From: Yamagishiella unicocca
Lineage: Eukaryota; Chlorophyta; Chlorophyceae; Chlamydomonadales; Volvocaceae
NCBI GenBank assembly: GCA_003116995.1
Contig: BDSL01000032.1
Location: forward strand, 124,001-188,000
Direction: 5' to 3'
DNA length: 64,000 bases
Shown here: piece by piece, positions 23,645-37,000 of the stretch
How the letters are laid out: every line of letters begins with the position of its first letter
How positions within the stretch are numbered: the first letter of the stretch is position 1
Translations under genes and position numbers: made by a program
The notes under the pieces: generated by a model
The model's database searches: none
Told to the model about the DNA's origin: nothing
What the model saw: the letters and a program-made list of their open reading frames with translations, nothing else

Positions 23645-26600
23645 CTAGTCATCGTCCAGCTCAGCGGTAATCTCGCGGATCAGCTCCGATCGGTAGTCCT
23701 CGAAGTCTCCGCCGTAGTGGCGGATCTTTCCGTCCTCTACCACCAGCACCTGGCTGCGCTCCTCGTCCTCACACAACCGCGACAGCAGCTGCGCGTCGTG
23801 GCTAATCACAATCACACCACCTGGGGGAAGGCGACAGTAACAGGGAAGGGATAATGCGGGTCGGGGTTCAGCATGAGCGTGGCACCCCCGGACTCCCCAG
23901 TACATGATGGATCGTCTCACGTAGGGGTGTGGCCAACTCTTAGCTATGCACCGCCTTATCGCGTTGTGCGCGGCGCGAAGAGGAAACCGCGCTAAGCGGC
24001 GCCACCCCCAGATCGGCGAGAAACAAGCACGGGGGAAGAAAGCAACACACGCGCCGCAATTCTTGAACCCATGCTGACGTCTTGACGGCGGATAAGGCGC
24101 CCTTGCAGGCTCACGGGGTGCTGATCCTCATCCTCCCTGCCGTCATGTCGCGATGTGTTGCCACACGTGCCCCGCCCCAACAAGCCGTTACGACTTTACT
24201 CACCCTCAAACTCGCTGAGCGCATCGCACAGCGCGTCGATGGACTGCATGTCCAGATGGTTGGTGGGCTCATCCAGCAGCAAGATGTGCGGCTGCATAAG
24301 CGCGATGGAGGTGAACACCACGCGAGACTTCTGACCACCTGCGAGGAAAGCGAAGCACACGGGTGCATATGTGTTGGAGGCGTCAAGATGCGAGAATCCA
24401 TGCTAGCAGGGTGGTCGGGGAACATGAAGTCCAATGCATCAGCCAAACGCACACCAATAAGTAATTTGGTGGTTTCGGACCTGTCGAATCAGCACTCAGT
24501 GCTGTAGGGAAGAGTGCCGAGATCCAGCAGGCAGCATTGGAGGGCAAAGGTCATTTGACCGCTCAGGTGCATCACGGATGCGGCGCCGCAATCGTATGCG
24601 TGTGCGAACTGTGAGTTTGGCTCAGAGAGAAAGGTTTCTCAACACCGGCCGAAGCCTCAGCGAAGTATGAGACTGAACTTTTGGTTTGCATCAGCGCCAA
24701 GCTGTGTTCACGTGACAATGCGGCAACGAAACACGAACCCACATCGCAAGACACCTCTAATCCCGTCGTGTAGTGCAAGTTTGGCTCAGAGAGAAAGGTT
24801 TCTCAGCACCGGCCAAAGCCTCAGCGAAGTATGAGACTGAACTTTTGGTTTGCATCAGCGCCAAGCTGTGTTCACGTGACAATGCGGCAACGAAACACAC
24901 ATCGCAAGACACCTCTAATCCCGTCATGTAGTGCAAGTTTGGCTCAGAGAGAAAGGTTTCTCAGCACCGGCCGAAGCCTCGGCGAAGTATGAGACTGAAC
25001 TTTTGGTTTGCATCAGCGCCATGCATGAGACATATAAGATGTGATCGGACAAGCCATCATTCCGGTAAGTCCTTTTCAGCCTGCCCCCAGTGACAGGTCC
25101 CCGGCAGCATGGCCTCGGTGCCGTGTCTCCATCGCCCCGCTCCGCCCTGTGCTGTCTCCCGTCCGCCCGCCTGCCCACTGGCTCCCTCGTTGGCTCAGAG
25201 AGAAAGGTTTCTCAACACCGGCTTGAAAAGCCTCGGCGAAGTATGAGACTGAATATTGGTTTGCATCACCGCCATCAAAGCCAAAGTCGCAGCAACCGCT
25301 ATTCCCATCCCCAAGGCCTCAATCTCCCTCCTCTGCGTTCCAACCTACGCACAGCGCGATCCCTAACGCGCCCAAACACGTCAGCGGGAGCCCTGCCGTC
25401 CGCACTGCCCCGCACCCACCTGAAAGCTTGCAGATGGGGGTCAGGTGGTGTTGCCCGCTGAGCCCAAAGCGGCCCAGCATAGCGCGCATGCCCTCCGGCT
25501 TCAGCCCCGCAGTGGGGTACTTGTTGATGAGGTACTCCACGGGGTTTTCGTCGAACGACAGCGCGTCCACGAAATGCTGCGTTGCACAAAAGATGGAGGG
25601 GATCAGCCAGAAAAAAGGTTGAGAGGCGGACGTACATGTAGGCCAACGTGACAATTGCACATGATGATGCCGATACCTTTGCGCAAATATGCAAACAGGG
25701 CGGGGACGAACACGTGCTGTAGCCGACGCCCGCTACCCCACGCATTGCGGATATGCAAGGAAGGTATCAGGTTGGCGCTGGTCGATGGGTGAGCCATATA
25801 CGAATAAAGAGGTGGCTTTCAACAGCCCGGAGAGATGACAGCCGCGCCTCCCAGCACCCGCTGCGCGCGCCGGCGCCCGCAGCCATCCCACCTGCGCGTA
25901 TCTCCCGATCCGCAGCTTGTGGCTGCGTCGCGACTCGCCGCTGACGGGGATGATGTCGCCGGAGAGGAGGTTCATCAGGGTCGTCTTGCCCGCGCCGTTG
26001 GGTCCTGGGTGATGTGGGTCATGTACGGGGAGGGCGGGCGTTAGGACGCGTCGAGCAAACCTCAACACTCCTCGCTTCCTGACGGCACCGTCATTAAAAT
26101 AGAATCATGGTGCTGAAACGCGCGAGGAATGCAACATTAGCACGCGGTAAAAGCTCATTACGCCGCGGCAGCGACTCACGGTGAACCTATCTATACTAAG
26201 CTGCTCAGCTGCAATTGCGACTCACCCACGATCGCGATGCGGGAGCCCATGTCCACTCCCAGGTTGACGTCCTTGAGCCCGAAGTCGTCCCTGCAGGATA
26301 AGGAGGGGGCACCAAGGCGCGGCACGGGGGGAAGGCACGAGGTCAGAGCTTTTGCCATAGCAGCGAGCTCTGGCCGTGTCTTGGACAGGGCCAATACCGG
26401 CTGTGATACAGGAGCGGGGGCTCAGGCTCTTGGTGTTTTTCCTCAGCGACCGCTGGTCTCAGCGAAGTATGAGGCTAAGAGCGTGTAGTCATCGTTGCGC
26501 CCGTTCCTGTGCTAAAAGGAGCACGTGTACACCAGTACCGCGGTCTGGCCAATGGGAGTGAGGTGCAACGTAGGGGAGGGCAGTATCCGACGAACATGAC

Positions 26601-29600
26601 TCGCTAGACCAGCTTAGTGCACAGCCCGAGCCCGCTTAATAAGGACCACAGGAGACTCGCCCAGTATATGATGAATAAAGTGCCAGGTGTAGGTGCAGTG
26701 CCATGCGGGCTGCTCAGGCTCTTGGTGTTTTTCCTCAGCGACTGATTGTCTCAGCGAAGTATGAGGCTAAGAGCATGTAGTCATCATCGCGCCAATGTGC
26801 CAGCACGCAGCACCCCACCGAACCTAACCAGCAGCCTGGGCAGCTCGCTGAACGTCTAATGCGTCACCCTCTACCATAGCCTAAGCCGGGGTAGCAGACC
26901 AGCCTACGTAACGACTACTTCAAACATGCCACGCCTCATCACTACAACATCACAGTGCAGTGTGGAGGCATGAGTTGCGATGTGGCGTGTTAAAATCACG
27001 CTGGTCCGGTGCTCAGGCTCTTGGTGTTTTTCCTCAGCGACTGATAGTCTCAGCGAAGTATGAGGCTAAGAGCATGTAGTCATCAGCGCACCGAAACCGA
27101 AACTCAATTGCTTGCTGGCGCGATGGCACGAGTCGACTAGTACCATCCAGGACATCCCTCTTACCATCACCGCAGCTCTCTACGCCGCATTTCGCATTCA
27201 GTGTCGTGCCAGCAGTTACCACCCATCAGTCCTCCAAGCTATCAGTGCCTCTCTCCTCCACCGGTTACAGCCCGTCACCCATCGCGCCCCGCCCCTTGCG
27301 CCATGACTGGCTGGCGTCTCGCGCCTACGTTCCGCCCCTTCCATTCCTACCCACAGGCACTCACCGGCCGGGGTACTTGAAGTCCACGTCGATAAGCTGG
27401 ATGAGAGGCGGCGGCAGCTCCGTGGGCTCCGGGAAGTGGAACTCCACAGTGTAGTCCGACCAGCGCTGAGGCGCAGAGGCAGCCGAGCTGGACGCCCCGT
27501 CGTCTGCGGCACCGCCTCGCCGCTTGGCCTGTCAGCAGGGACGAGGCGGGGGAGACAAAGTGAGCGGCCTGCTGGCGAAGATCGTGCATTGGATTAGGGA
27601 GGGATGTGGAGTGACCGAAACACTGAATGAGTGATGGCAGGAATGGCAGCACGCTGTCGAAGCGCGCATACGCCCCCACCTGAGTCTTCGTGGCGTTAGT
27701 CGTGACCTTCTCGGCCTTGGCCTTGGCGTCCTTGCCGCCACCGCTCTTGGCGGCCTTGAGTTGCTTCTCGTACTTCTCGTACGCCTACACGGCAAAAACA
27801 CACAAGGCACGCCAGTGCGGCGCGCGCGTCAGGCCACCACAACCAGAGACCACCATGCCACTGCAAGCATACCCCTCTGCCCAACCCTCGGCCGCAGACC
27901 CTCAGCAATCACTCCTCCCGCAGCTACACGCGCACCTTGTTGACCTCTCGCCGCTTCTGCTCGTACATCTCCTCAAACTGTGCAAAGTTCCCGCGGTACT
28001 GGTGCAGCTTGTTGTCGTGCAGGTGGATGATGTCGGTGGTGACGGAATTGAGGAAGTCGCGGTCGTGCGAGACCACAATGAGCGTCTTCTTCCAGCGCAT
28101 CAGGTACTCCTCCAGCCACAACACCGCGCGCAGGTCCAGATGGTTGGTCGGCTCGTCCAGCAGCAGCAGCGTGGGCTGGATGTACAGCGCTCGTGCGAGC
28201 GAGATGCGCATGCGCCAGCCTCCGCTGCGGGGTCGTGAGCGGGTCGGTCGGTTGGCAAGACGTTTGGTGAGCCAACGCTTGGAGACGGCATGCGTGCAAA
28301 ACGGCGAGGAGAGCCCGCACGTGAATGGAAAGCAGCGTATGTGCGCGGGGCGAGGGAGGCAGTGGATTGTTTCTGCAGGTGCGTGCGTCACGGGGACAGC
28401 CGAGAGAGGGGTGGTGAGCCGTATCCAGCTGGCGCTGGTGGCGCATAGTGCCGCGCCCTGGCCTCCGTCCAAGAGCTAGTGCCGTGCGAGACGCCCGACC
28501 CCAAGCCGGTGCGGCTCCACGCCGGGCTCTTCCTCACCCACCTGAATGATTGCGTGACCCGCCGCTGCATCGCGTCCGTGAAACCCAGACCGTGAAGAAT
28601 CTTAGATGCGCGGCTCTCGGCGCTCGCAGCGCCGATCTGGGCCATGCGCTCGTAGATCTCATTCAGGCGGTCCTGCGGTAGCGACGGCACGCACGGTAGC
28701 GTTGCGAGCCATATGTTACGGCGTATGATACGGCTCATGGCTCGTGCGTGCGTGCCAGCAAGCCACTATACGCACACAGCCCGGACGAAGAAAAGGCTTT
28801 CGATGAAATGGGCGTTGCACCCCACTCCCATGTAGAAAGGGCAATGTGAAAGAACCACCACCTGCCATGCAGCGCACCTGCGCTACGTCGTGCTCGAAGT
28901 CATCGGGCTGCTTGGCCTCGTCTTGGAGCTGCTCCATCAGCTCCTTCTCCTCTTCCCGCAGCCCCATCAGCTCCACATCGGCCTCCACAACAGCCTGCAA
29001 TGCAGTCCTGCATAACAAGTGAGGGCCGTCACGGTCAGAGCACTCCCAACAGCTATAACCAACAATCCAAAGCGAATGCAACGTCAAGAGTTACGAAAAT
29101 GGATAAGAAATGTAGTGTGGAAAGCGCTTATGGAACAATGCGTGTTGATGATACTGGGGCCGCACTGCGGAGAGAGATTGCAAGGCGTGATTCGGACGAA
29201 GGACCAATGTCTCCTCATCTCAGTCACTGTTCCTGCCCAGTGTAAATTCGGGCGGCCAGCGTGCCAGATGCGTGGAATGACTATCTCGCAAGGAATCTGG
29301 TCCTGGTATGCTCCCGGCAACTGAAGATGCTGGGGGACCAACGAGCCTTGCCTGCCGCTAAGGCAGCATAGGGTCGAATTCATAGGGCTATTAAACAGTC
29401 ATTGTGTCTCCTCATCTCAGTCACTGTTCCTGCCCAGTGTTAATATGGGCGGCCAGCGTGCCAGATGCGTGGAATGACTATCTCGCAAGGAATCTGGTCC
29501 TGGTATGCTCCCGGCAACTGAAGATGCTGGGGGACCAACGAGCCTTGCCTGCCGCTGAGGCAGCATAGGGTCGAAGCCATGGGACAAACACACTAATAGT

Positions 29601-31837
29601 GTGCCCCGTTACCCCGTCACTGTTCCTGCCCAGTGGCATCTTTGAGTGGTCAGCGTGCCAGATGAGTTGAGCGCGCATGTCTTGATGCCCCGCACCTGTC
29701 GTCACCCATAATCTCCTGCTCCACCAGCAAGACATCGATGTTGAGTGGTACTGGGATTTGGCGGCGTGCCATCAGACGTAACAACGTCGACTTGCCCCGG
29801 CCGTTGGGCCCCACCAGGCCGTATCGACGGCCTGCAGCGATGGTGACGGCCGTGTTCTCAAGCAGCAGCTTACCCTTCGCACGGATGGTCAGGTTTTGTA
29901 CCTGATCGGCGCGAAGACATGAGGGTAGACATGGTGGTTAGATACAAATGGCAGGGAAGAGACATGGCAGGGAAGGAGCCCTAGCGAACAAAGACCCGAC
30001 GTGTAGGGCAGTGAACGATGCACGACGGTGCCTTATTGATCCAGATGGCAGCAGCACATCTCGCACGCATGGTGAAGCTAGCCGCCCAGGGCGAGAGCAC
30101 ATGCATGGAAAGCGTACCTTGACGTCCGTTGCCGTGGCCGACACCTCGTCGCCCATGCCTTCATACGAGACGTCGAACACATTCTCGTCTTCCCGCAATG
30201 CGTCCTCCTTTGCACGGTAGGCAGCCTCTAGCGCCTTGCGCTCCTACAAGCCACGAAGGGCGGGCGCAATTGCAAACACGTTGAGCGTGACGCCGGCAGG
30301 ATTTGTCGGAGAAGGCACACAAGACAAGCAAAGCGCGTCCCTCCTGGCATGCATGCTGACACTTATCGGGAGGCTCCGTGTTCGCGCCTGCCCTTGGCGC
30401 TACGGTGTGCGGCACAACAGCCGGGTTAAGGCAATGCTGCCACTAGTCCCTCACCCCTCGGCGGCTCGGTGTCGCAAAGCGCACGCAGCTGAAAGTACGG
30501 CGGCCGCGGCGATAAAGAGGGCAGTACCTCTTGCCAACAACCCACATGGCCCAAACCCCACCGCCACAGGGAATGCCCTTCTATTCTTACACTACCATGG
30601 CTGGGAATACTGCCCAAACTCGATGCGGCATTCACAGAGTTTGGGCAGGATTATTGAGCAAAGCAGGGCAAGATTACGAGGGCGGCCGCACAGGTTTTGG
30701 GCAGGGTTTCCAGCCACAGCAGAGGATGATACACTCCCGGTGGTGCCGCCGGACGGGTCAAACAATACTACAATTAATAATACACTCTCGACCACTTATC
30801 ATGCTTTAATGCCGTGTCCGCCATGCCCACCTGCCATGGTTCCCTCCATCCCAAACATCCCGCCATACCTTGTCCGCCAGCTTCTTGTTATCGCGGCTGG
30901 TGCCCGCCATGATGGGCGCACGGGTGGCCTCCTCGTCCACGCGGCCGCGTTCCTCGTAGTCATCTTCATCCTCCGATGACGGCAGATCGATCCCCGCAAG
31001 GTAGTCGTTGGAGACGGCCGCCGGCTGCTTGGGACCCTTGCCGGAAGGGCCCCGCGCCGGCGGTGGCGGCGGCGCACGGGCGCTGGCAGGGCGGTCCGAG
31101 GTGCTCACGCCGCCCTTGTCCTTCTTGTCCTTTTTTTCGCCCTTCTCTGCACAATCACGAGTGAGGTAAAGCGAGGAGGTGATTTGTCTGGTGCGGCACC
31201 TAGTAAGTATCCACAACCTGTTCCAACGCACACGAAGCGGCGACACCCCATGACGTTGCGTCGCGTTTTTTTTGCACCGTGCCATTTTCCTTACCTGGTT
31301 TATCCTTTTTGTCGCTCTTGTCCTTATCCGTCTTGTCCTTCTTCGGTTTTTCCTGGCGGGATGCGAAGTCAGGCAGGACAGCGTCAGCTGGCTTACACCA
31401 GGCCTGAGATAGTGGTGCATGCTACGTGATGCGGGTGTCAGAGCCCTTCCCGCTCGTCGGCGCCATCTCCAACCATGGTCGTCAGCGACACCACCGTTTC
31501 CCTTCATCAGTCCCGTATAGGCAGGCACTTTCGCCAAGATATCCTGCACAACGACCGGCATTCCAAAGCATATGGTTGCGCTGGTCGCACAAGGCAGCCT
31601 GGGCGACCTTTGGTAAGTCAGCATCGCGTTACAAACGCAATCCACGAACCCCCGGAGAGCTTATATTCGTAATTAACCCATTGATCTAGTTCCCAATCAC
31701 CAAGGACGTCATACTAGCTGACCAGGCGACGTTTACAGCTCAGGGTCGGTGATTTCAGCTGCTCTTACCTCCTTGTCCTTCTTGTCCTTCTTTTCTTCCT
31801 TGTCCTTCTTCTTTTTCTTATCCTCGTCGACCGCCAT
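23645..31837 (-). CDS. ABCF4: ABC-F ATPase, ABCF4/GCN4 type
   Basis: Fifteen exons encode 733 aa: 31837-31769, 31352-31295, 31146-30869, 30243-30118, 29901-29696, 29007-28878, 28672-28542, 28224-27936, 27784-27680, 27528-27365, 26290-26226, 26004-25892, 25576-25420, 24338-24204, 23820-23645. Phases agree at all junctions. The N-terminus is Lys/Asp-rich, then two ABC cassettes follow. Cassette 1 has Walker [10 protein letters not shown] (about residue 207), signature SGGWRMR (about 333) and [12 protein letters not shown]. Cassette 2 has GPNGAGKTT (about 540), signature LSGGQKSR (about 629) and [11 protein letters not shown]. There are no membrane segments, as expected for ABC-F proteins, which act in translation and ribosome-associated control. 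Sequence around LPPSEDE-like, [15 protein letters not shown] and [18 protein letters not shown] segments matches plant ABCF4 (GCN4) closely. Introns contain three local repeat families. Confidence 0.95.
24614..25274. repeat. intronic repeat family R1 in the ABC-F gene
   Basis: Three near-identical direct copies start at 24614, 24778 and 24936, with a period of about 160 bp. The first two are full length; the third is truncated at about 25020. A fourth diverged fragment lies at 25190-25274. Each contains GGCTCAGAGAGAAAGG and the core CTCAGCGAAGTATGAG (CTCGGCGAAGTATGAG in later copies). All lie in the intron 24339-25419. Confidence 0.92.
26420..27092. repeat. intronic repeat family R2 in the ABC-F gene
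   Basis: Three copies of about 82 bp at 26420-26501, 26712-26793 and 27011-27092, spaced nearly evenly at 292 and 299 bp within the intron 26291-27364. Each carries CTCAGCGAAGTATGAG, the core also present in R1. Flanking GCTCTT and AAGAGC could pair as a stem. Confidence 0.92.
29208..29664. repeat. intronic repeat family R3 in the ABC-F gene
   Basis: Two 170-bp direct copies at 29208-29377 and 29405-29574, nearly identical, plus a diverged fragment at 29616-29664. All sit in the intron 29008-29695. The sequence is unrelated to R1 and R2 as far as I can see. Confidence 0.92.
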
Positions 31838-34079
31838 ACTGCTGGCCTTTCCTTAGCAGGCTAGGGTGGTCCTAAAGGCGCGCAGCGCGCCGCACGGCGC
31901 CTTCGACCAGCTCCTATAAGCTAGTAGGTCTAAATTACTGTCCCGTAATTTGATCTCCGTGAAGGTGCTAGACAGCACGGCCCCTGGGCCTCGACCAAAA
32001 TGGTGGTGGCTGGAAATCCGCTTTCTGGATCAGTAGTTATGCACCCGTTGGTGTGCAATCCAACACCAGCCGTCCGCCGGTGGATACAAATGGAGCAGCG
32101 TCCAATTTGATGCCGCCGTGAATTGAGTTTGCCGTACGGCTCCAACGCTTTTGCAGCCGCCAGCCCTCCTGCGACCCCTCCTGCGCCGAGGTTGAAAAGT
32201 ACGAAAGCCGTAAGTACTCGGTGTTCCTCCTCTCCTAATTTTCAAGCGTTGTATGATTAACCCAGAGCCACATCGAGCTTCCGAGAAGATTGGATGGAGA
32301 AATTCGCAAAGCAGTTCACGCCAAGTGGAGACTTGCAACGTTATACTTAGAGTAACTGTATAGTACTGCTGCTAAACGGTATTACTTCTTACGATTTACG
32401 TCAACTGAGCCTTGGAACACCGACATCTGACGTGACGCGACCTGTCAGACGCGACGGCAACACGGAAATACATGCCTCTCACTGTTGGGAATACGCGCCT
32501 CTCAGCTTGGACGATTCCTCACACAGCTCATCTACATGGGCTCCGGGGGGAATCGCCGCCTACATACACGTGTGCCGAGAAGCGGTTACTACAAAGTTGG
32601 GCCACACTGTAATGGGGCCGTGCGCAGAATGCTCTCCTCGCGGGCTAGACCGCTACAGGCCTACTCCCCAGGAGATCTAAGGTCTGCGGGGCCTTTTCCG
32701 TCTGCAAGGCGCGCCTGGGGTGGCGGTTGGGAGGGGTTCCGCCTCCGGCGTTGAGGTAGATGGCTGTTCGGGTTGGAACAGCTGTGCGGCTGCCGGGGTC
32801 GCGGGCGCTCGGCGGGCAGCACATGAGCTGTGCGTGCGAGAAGTGTTTGGGGGTACAGGTTCTGTACCGCCAGAGGCCCTTGCTGCCCTGCAGCACGTGT
32901 TCAGGCGGCTCTGAGTGTGGGGTCGTGATTGGCCCCTGCTGCTTGGTGGCAGAATTTCTCTCTTGCTTGGTGTTTTTTCGTCTCGGAGCTTATGGGATGA
33001 GAGGCGGGCAGTTGTTCTGGTTGTATCCTGGTGGCCTTCCACTGGTTCTCCGGTTGCGGGTCTGCTGGCCGTGTTGCTGGTCGGCTCCTGAGGGGAGACT
33101 ACAGCGCAAATTCCCCCGGGAGTGCTGGCTGCTGCTGTTTTGTCATCGGGCGGTTCGCTGGGGTCTTGGTGGGTTGCCATTGGTGCGGTGCGGCTGGGTT
33201 TCTGTTTCGCGTGGTTCTGCTAGGTTCACGCTACAGAATCTTTCGCGTGGTTCTGCTAGGTTCACACCACAACAGTTTCCCTTCCCTTCTTGTCTCCTTC
33301 AGTTCTACTACCTTTCATTTGCAACTGGCCATGCTATTTGCGAATATACGCGCCGTCCCAGGGACGGCAGGGGAGGGGCAGGTGGCTGGGGCAGGTTGGA
33401 CGGCCGGAGAGTGGGCAGGGTTAGGCGCTGTTGGGCGGTACCAGGCCAAAGCCTTCCATACATGGCGTCCTATGTTAGACGCGTACATGCGTGGCAACTT
33501 CCATAATCAACGCCATCAACAATGTGTTCGTACAGTAGGTCCTTTCCTCCCACGCAGAACGCCGCAGGACATCCGTTCTGCCGGCACCGCACGCGCCCCA
33601 ACCTTCCTGCACGGAATGCATACGAACTCGTACACCATCCAATTCAATCCGCAAGCGATGAACGGCTCGTAGCACGCGCTCCAGCACCAGTTCCAGCGCG
33701 TTCGAGGCCTCCGCTTCAACGCCCGTCACGCGCCCTCTCGCTTCCCCCCTTTTCCCCCAAGCTTGCCTGACGGAAGTCCACGACGCGACCAGTCCGCCCC
33801 ACCTGACATCCTGCGCAACCTTCACAAATCACCTGCCGCCCAACCTACTCCAACTACTCCCCCAGTCACACCCTCCCCAGCATCAACGACTGGCCCCGCC
33901 TCCCCCATCGCACGCACGCAACCACCACATACCCTCGGGTCTCTACCCCCTCCCCCCCTCCCTCCCTCCTCCCCTGCATCCCGCCTGGGCGGTCTCCAAG
34001 GGAGGTCGCGCCCTCCGCCTCGCTGCCTCCCTCCCTCCCTCCTCGTCCCCCCAACCGCCCACAACACACACGGGACGCA
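31838..34079. other. intergenic spacer, no gene recognised
   Basis: This lies upstream of the ABC-F start and downstream of the PWP1 stop. It contains a 25-bp direct repeat at 33205-33229 and 33241-33265 (unit beginning TTTCGCGTGGTTCTGC). A 167-codon minus-strand open frame at 32677-33180 is Pro/Thr/Ser-rich and matches nothing I know. No TGTAA was found close to the PWP1 stop. Confidence 0.5.
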
Positions 34080-37000
34080 CTAGTCATCCTCATCAGGCTG
34101 CGGCGCGCCTACAGGCAACGTCGCGGCGAAGGCGGGGAACTTGGCCGCCACCCCGGGGTGCGCGCGCACGTCCCACACCACCACCTCGCCTCCCGCACCG
34201 CCGGCTGCCAGCAGGTGGGGGGCGTCGGCGCAGAAGGCCGCCGAGAAGATGGCCCCGGTGTTGAGCTCCTGGGCGCACACCAGGGTGGGCACGTTGTTGC
34301 TGATGTCCCACAGCTTGACCTGAGAAACGGGAGAAGGGGGGAGGGGCGGGAGCAGGAGGGTTCGGGAGGCGGGGGGCAGCAGGGTTGGGAGGGGGCCGAC
34401 ACAAGCCGTCAGCTGCCGGTGTAAAGAAGACCCGCATGTTGGGGCACCGAGAACGTGGCAAAGAACCTGATCCGTTGGCAGGCATACCGGTGGCCAGGTA
34501 TGGTGCGCGTGGGGTTGCAAGGTGCGAACCCGTCAGGCCGCCCGCCACTGCGCTTCGCAGCGGGGGTCGTGTTACGAGGCGTCACGGAAATGCTTTTCCG
34601 CGTCGGGGACGAGGGCGGGCCCCTCCCCCTTTGAAGACGCACAGCGAAGCATGCCGTGCTTGTCCGTTCGCACCTTCTTGTCCGTGGAGCCAGTGGCGAG
34701 CAGGCCACGAACCGCGGGGCAGAAGCTCAGCGAGCAGGCGGGCTTGTCGTGAGCCGACAACCGGAACAACGCGGCGCTGCCTGCGGGGCGGCACGGGTCG
34801 GGGGGTCGGGGTCAGGGTCGGGGTCAGGACCCATTTCAGGTTCGGCACGCACCCGCTCGCCAAACCCCAACCTCCCCCGGGCAAGCGTGTCCCCCCCCCG
34901 GAAAGGTCTCCCCGCCATTCACCCCGGCGCGCGCACCTGCTCCTTTGCGCGCGTCGTACTGCGCCACGATGCCGTCCTCGCTGGACACCAGGAAGCAGGT
35001 GGGCTCGTGCGGGTTCCAGCACAGCGCCTCCACGTCCGCAGTGACACGCCACCGGGCGGGGTCGCCCTGGGGTGTCCGTGCGTCAGCCTGGAGGCGGTGG
35101 GGGCGGTGGTGGGGCCGGTGGTTGGGCCCGTTTAGGAAAGACGTTTCGAGATGCATGGTGGTGGCGGTGGTGGCGGTGGTGGGGGCGGCATTCAGTCAGC
35201 GTGCGCCGGCATCAGTGCACCTGCATCCGCAGCCCCGAAGTGGAGACACTGGGCCTGGGATGCAGGGGGTGTCGGTATAGTTGGGGCGGGTGCCGTGAGG
35301 GGCGGGTGCCGTGAGAGCTGAGGGGTGGGAGCCGTGAGGGTGGGACCCGATGAGTAGGGCGATGCCCATCGCCGATGCCGATGCGTACGGATGAAGGCGG
35401 TGGGGGAGCAGCTTGGGGAACCGCGGACGCCGCCGCCGCCATCTGCTCCCGCCATCTGCCAGCGACCCTCCGTGAGCGCCCTTGCACCACTGGCTCGCTG
35501 TCAACCCCAGCGCATGGTTGCAATGAAGCCACCTTAATCCGTCGCAAACGGACTCTTGGCCGCTGGCCCTGCCTATCCACCAAACCCAGCCCAGGCTGGC
35601 CCCCAAACCCCCAAACCCGCCCCGCACCACTCAGCCCCGCGCGGCCCCCACCCACCAGACACACGCTCCGGTCGAAGGATCCCGTCAGCAGCACCGGCGA
35701 CTCCGCCGGGTTCCACACCACCGCCTGCACCTTGTCCGTGTGGCAGCGCAGCGTGTGCTCGCAGGCGCCCTTGACCAAGTCCCACACCTTCAGAGCAGGA
35801 CACCGGGTGGGCAGGCAGGATGTCATGTGCCGTCAGGCACCCGTGCAGGAGGGCTTATGTGTGGCTGGCTTTGCCCCCTTGGTTCCAGTGTGTACCGTGA
35901 ACCCGCACGTCCTCGCGCGGTTTGACCCCTCATACTGTTTAGGATGCTCACGTGACCAGCAAACCACCGCTGGATGACGCCGCGGGCTGCCCGCCGACAC
36001 CAGCCCGCTGGGGGCCCCCGCCCCCGCCCCTGCCTTCTCCCATCCCTCACTAGGCCCCCCCCCAAGGTCTTTCCCCCTCCCTACTCATGTCCGTGTAACC
36101 GGGTCTTTATGCCACGTGCCACTCCCCCAAGGGCCTTTTGAGCCCCCTCCATCCCTCCCTAGGCCCCCTCCCAAGGACCAACTGGGCCCCTTCATCCCTC
36201 CCTAGCTCGCCTTGACTGTGTGGTCCGCGCTCGCCGAAGCCAGCACGTTGCGGAACTCCCTGTTCCAAGACAGCCCCAGCACGCTGTCCTCGTGACTGCC
36301 AGGCAGCAGCTTGGCCTTGGCCTTCTTCTTCTGCGGGGCAGGAGCGAGTGGCGAGTGGGCGGAGAAGGGAAGATGTGGGCTCGTGGCGGTCCCTACACAG
36401 GGGTTCGTGGCGGTCCCTACACAGGGGGTTCGTGGCTGCGGGAGGTGACCGGGGTGGTGGGTGATGGGTGGGGCAGTGGACGCGGCCGCGACAGCGACAG
36501 CGGGCAACTGCAACTGCAACTGCGGCCGGGGCCAGGGCCAATGGCCACAGCTCCGCTGGGAGACGGGGTCCCCCGGCATAAGCTGCAACCACCACCGCGA
36601 CAGCGGCGAGTGGGCTGGCGTCCGCATCACCTCCTTCGCACAGAGAGTTCGCGTCCCTGTTGTGGCGTGCTTTTGGTCGCTAAGTGCGTTGCACACAGCT
36701 GGACACCGGCGGTAAGCCCGGTGACAGAATTACAGAGCCAGAATCACAACAGTCCCTGTGTGGGGAACCCCAGTTGGCCCGCTGCTGTGCAACCAACCAA
36801 CTGGGAGATACTCGGATGGCCGCGGCGTCGTCACCGCCGCCCCACCGCATCAGGCTCACCTGCAGCCCCCTAGGGGCCAGCCGCCTATATTCTCGCGCTC
36901 GTCCTTTTTTAACCACCGCTCTATTGTCCAATCGTGTTCATATACAGGCCGTACACAACCAGTGGTGTTTGCGCTCTCCGCCCTCCCGTTCCCTTCGACT

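Noticed and set aside
30236..30979. 247-codon plus-strand open frame
   Set aside because: It overlaps the minus-strand ABC-F exons at 30869-31146 and 30118-30243 and the intron between; the translation has no similarity.
32677..33180. 167-codon minus-strand open frame that could be a retroelement fragment
   Set aside because: Only a Pro/Ser/Thr composition; no protease, reverse transcriptase, integrase or zinc-knuckle motif and no terminal repeats seen.
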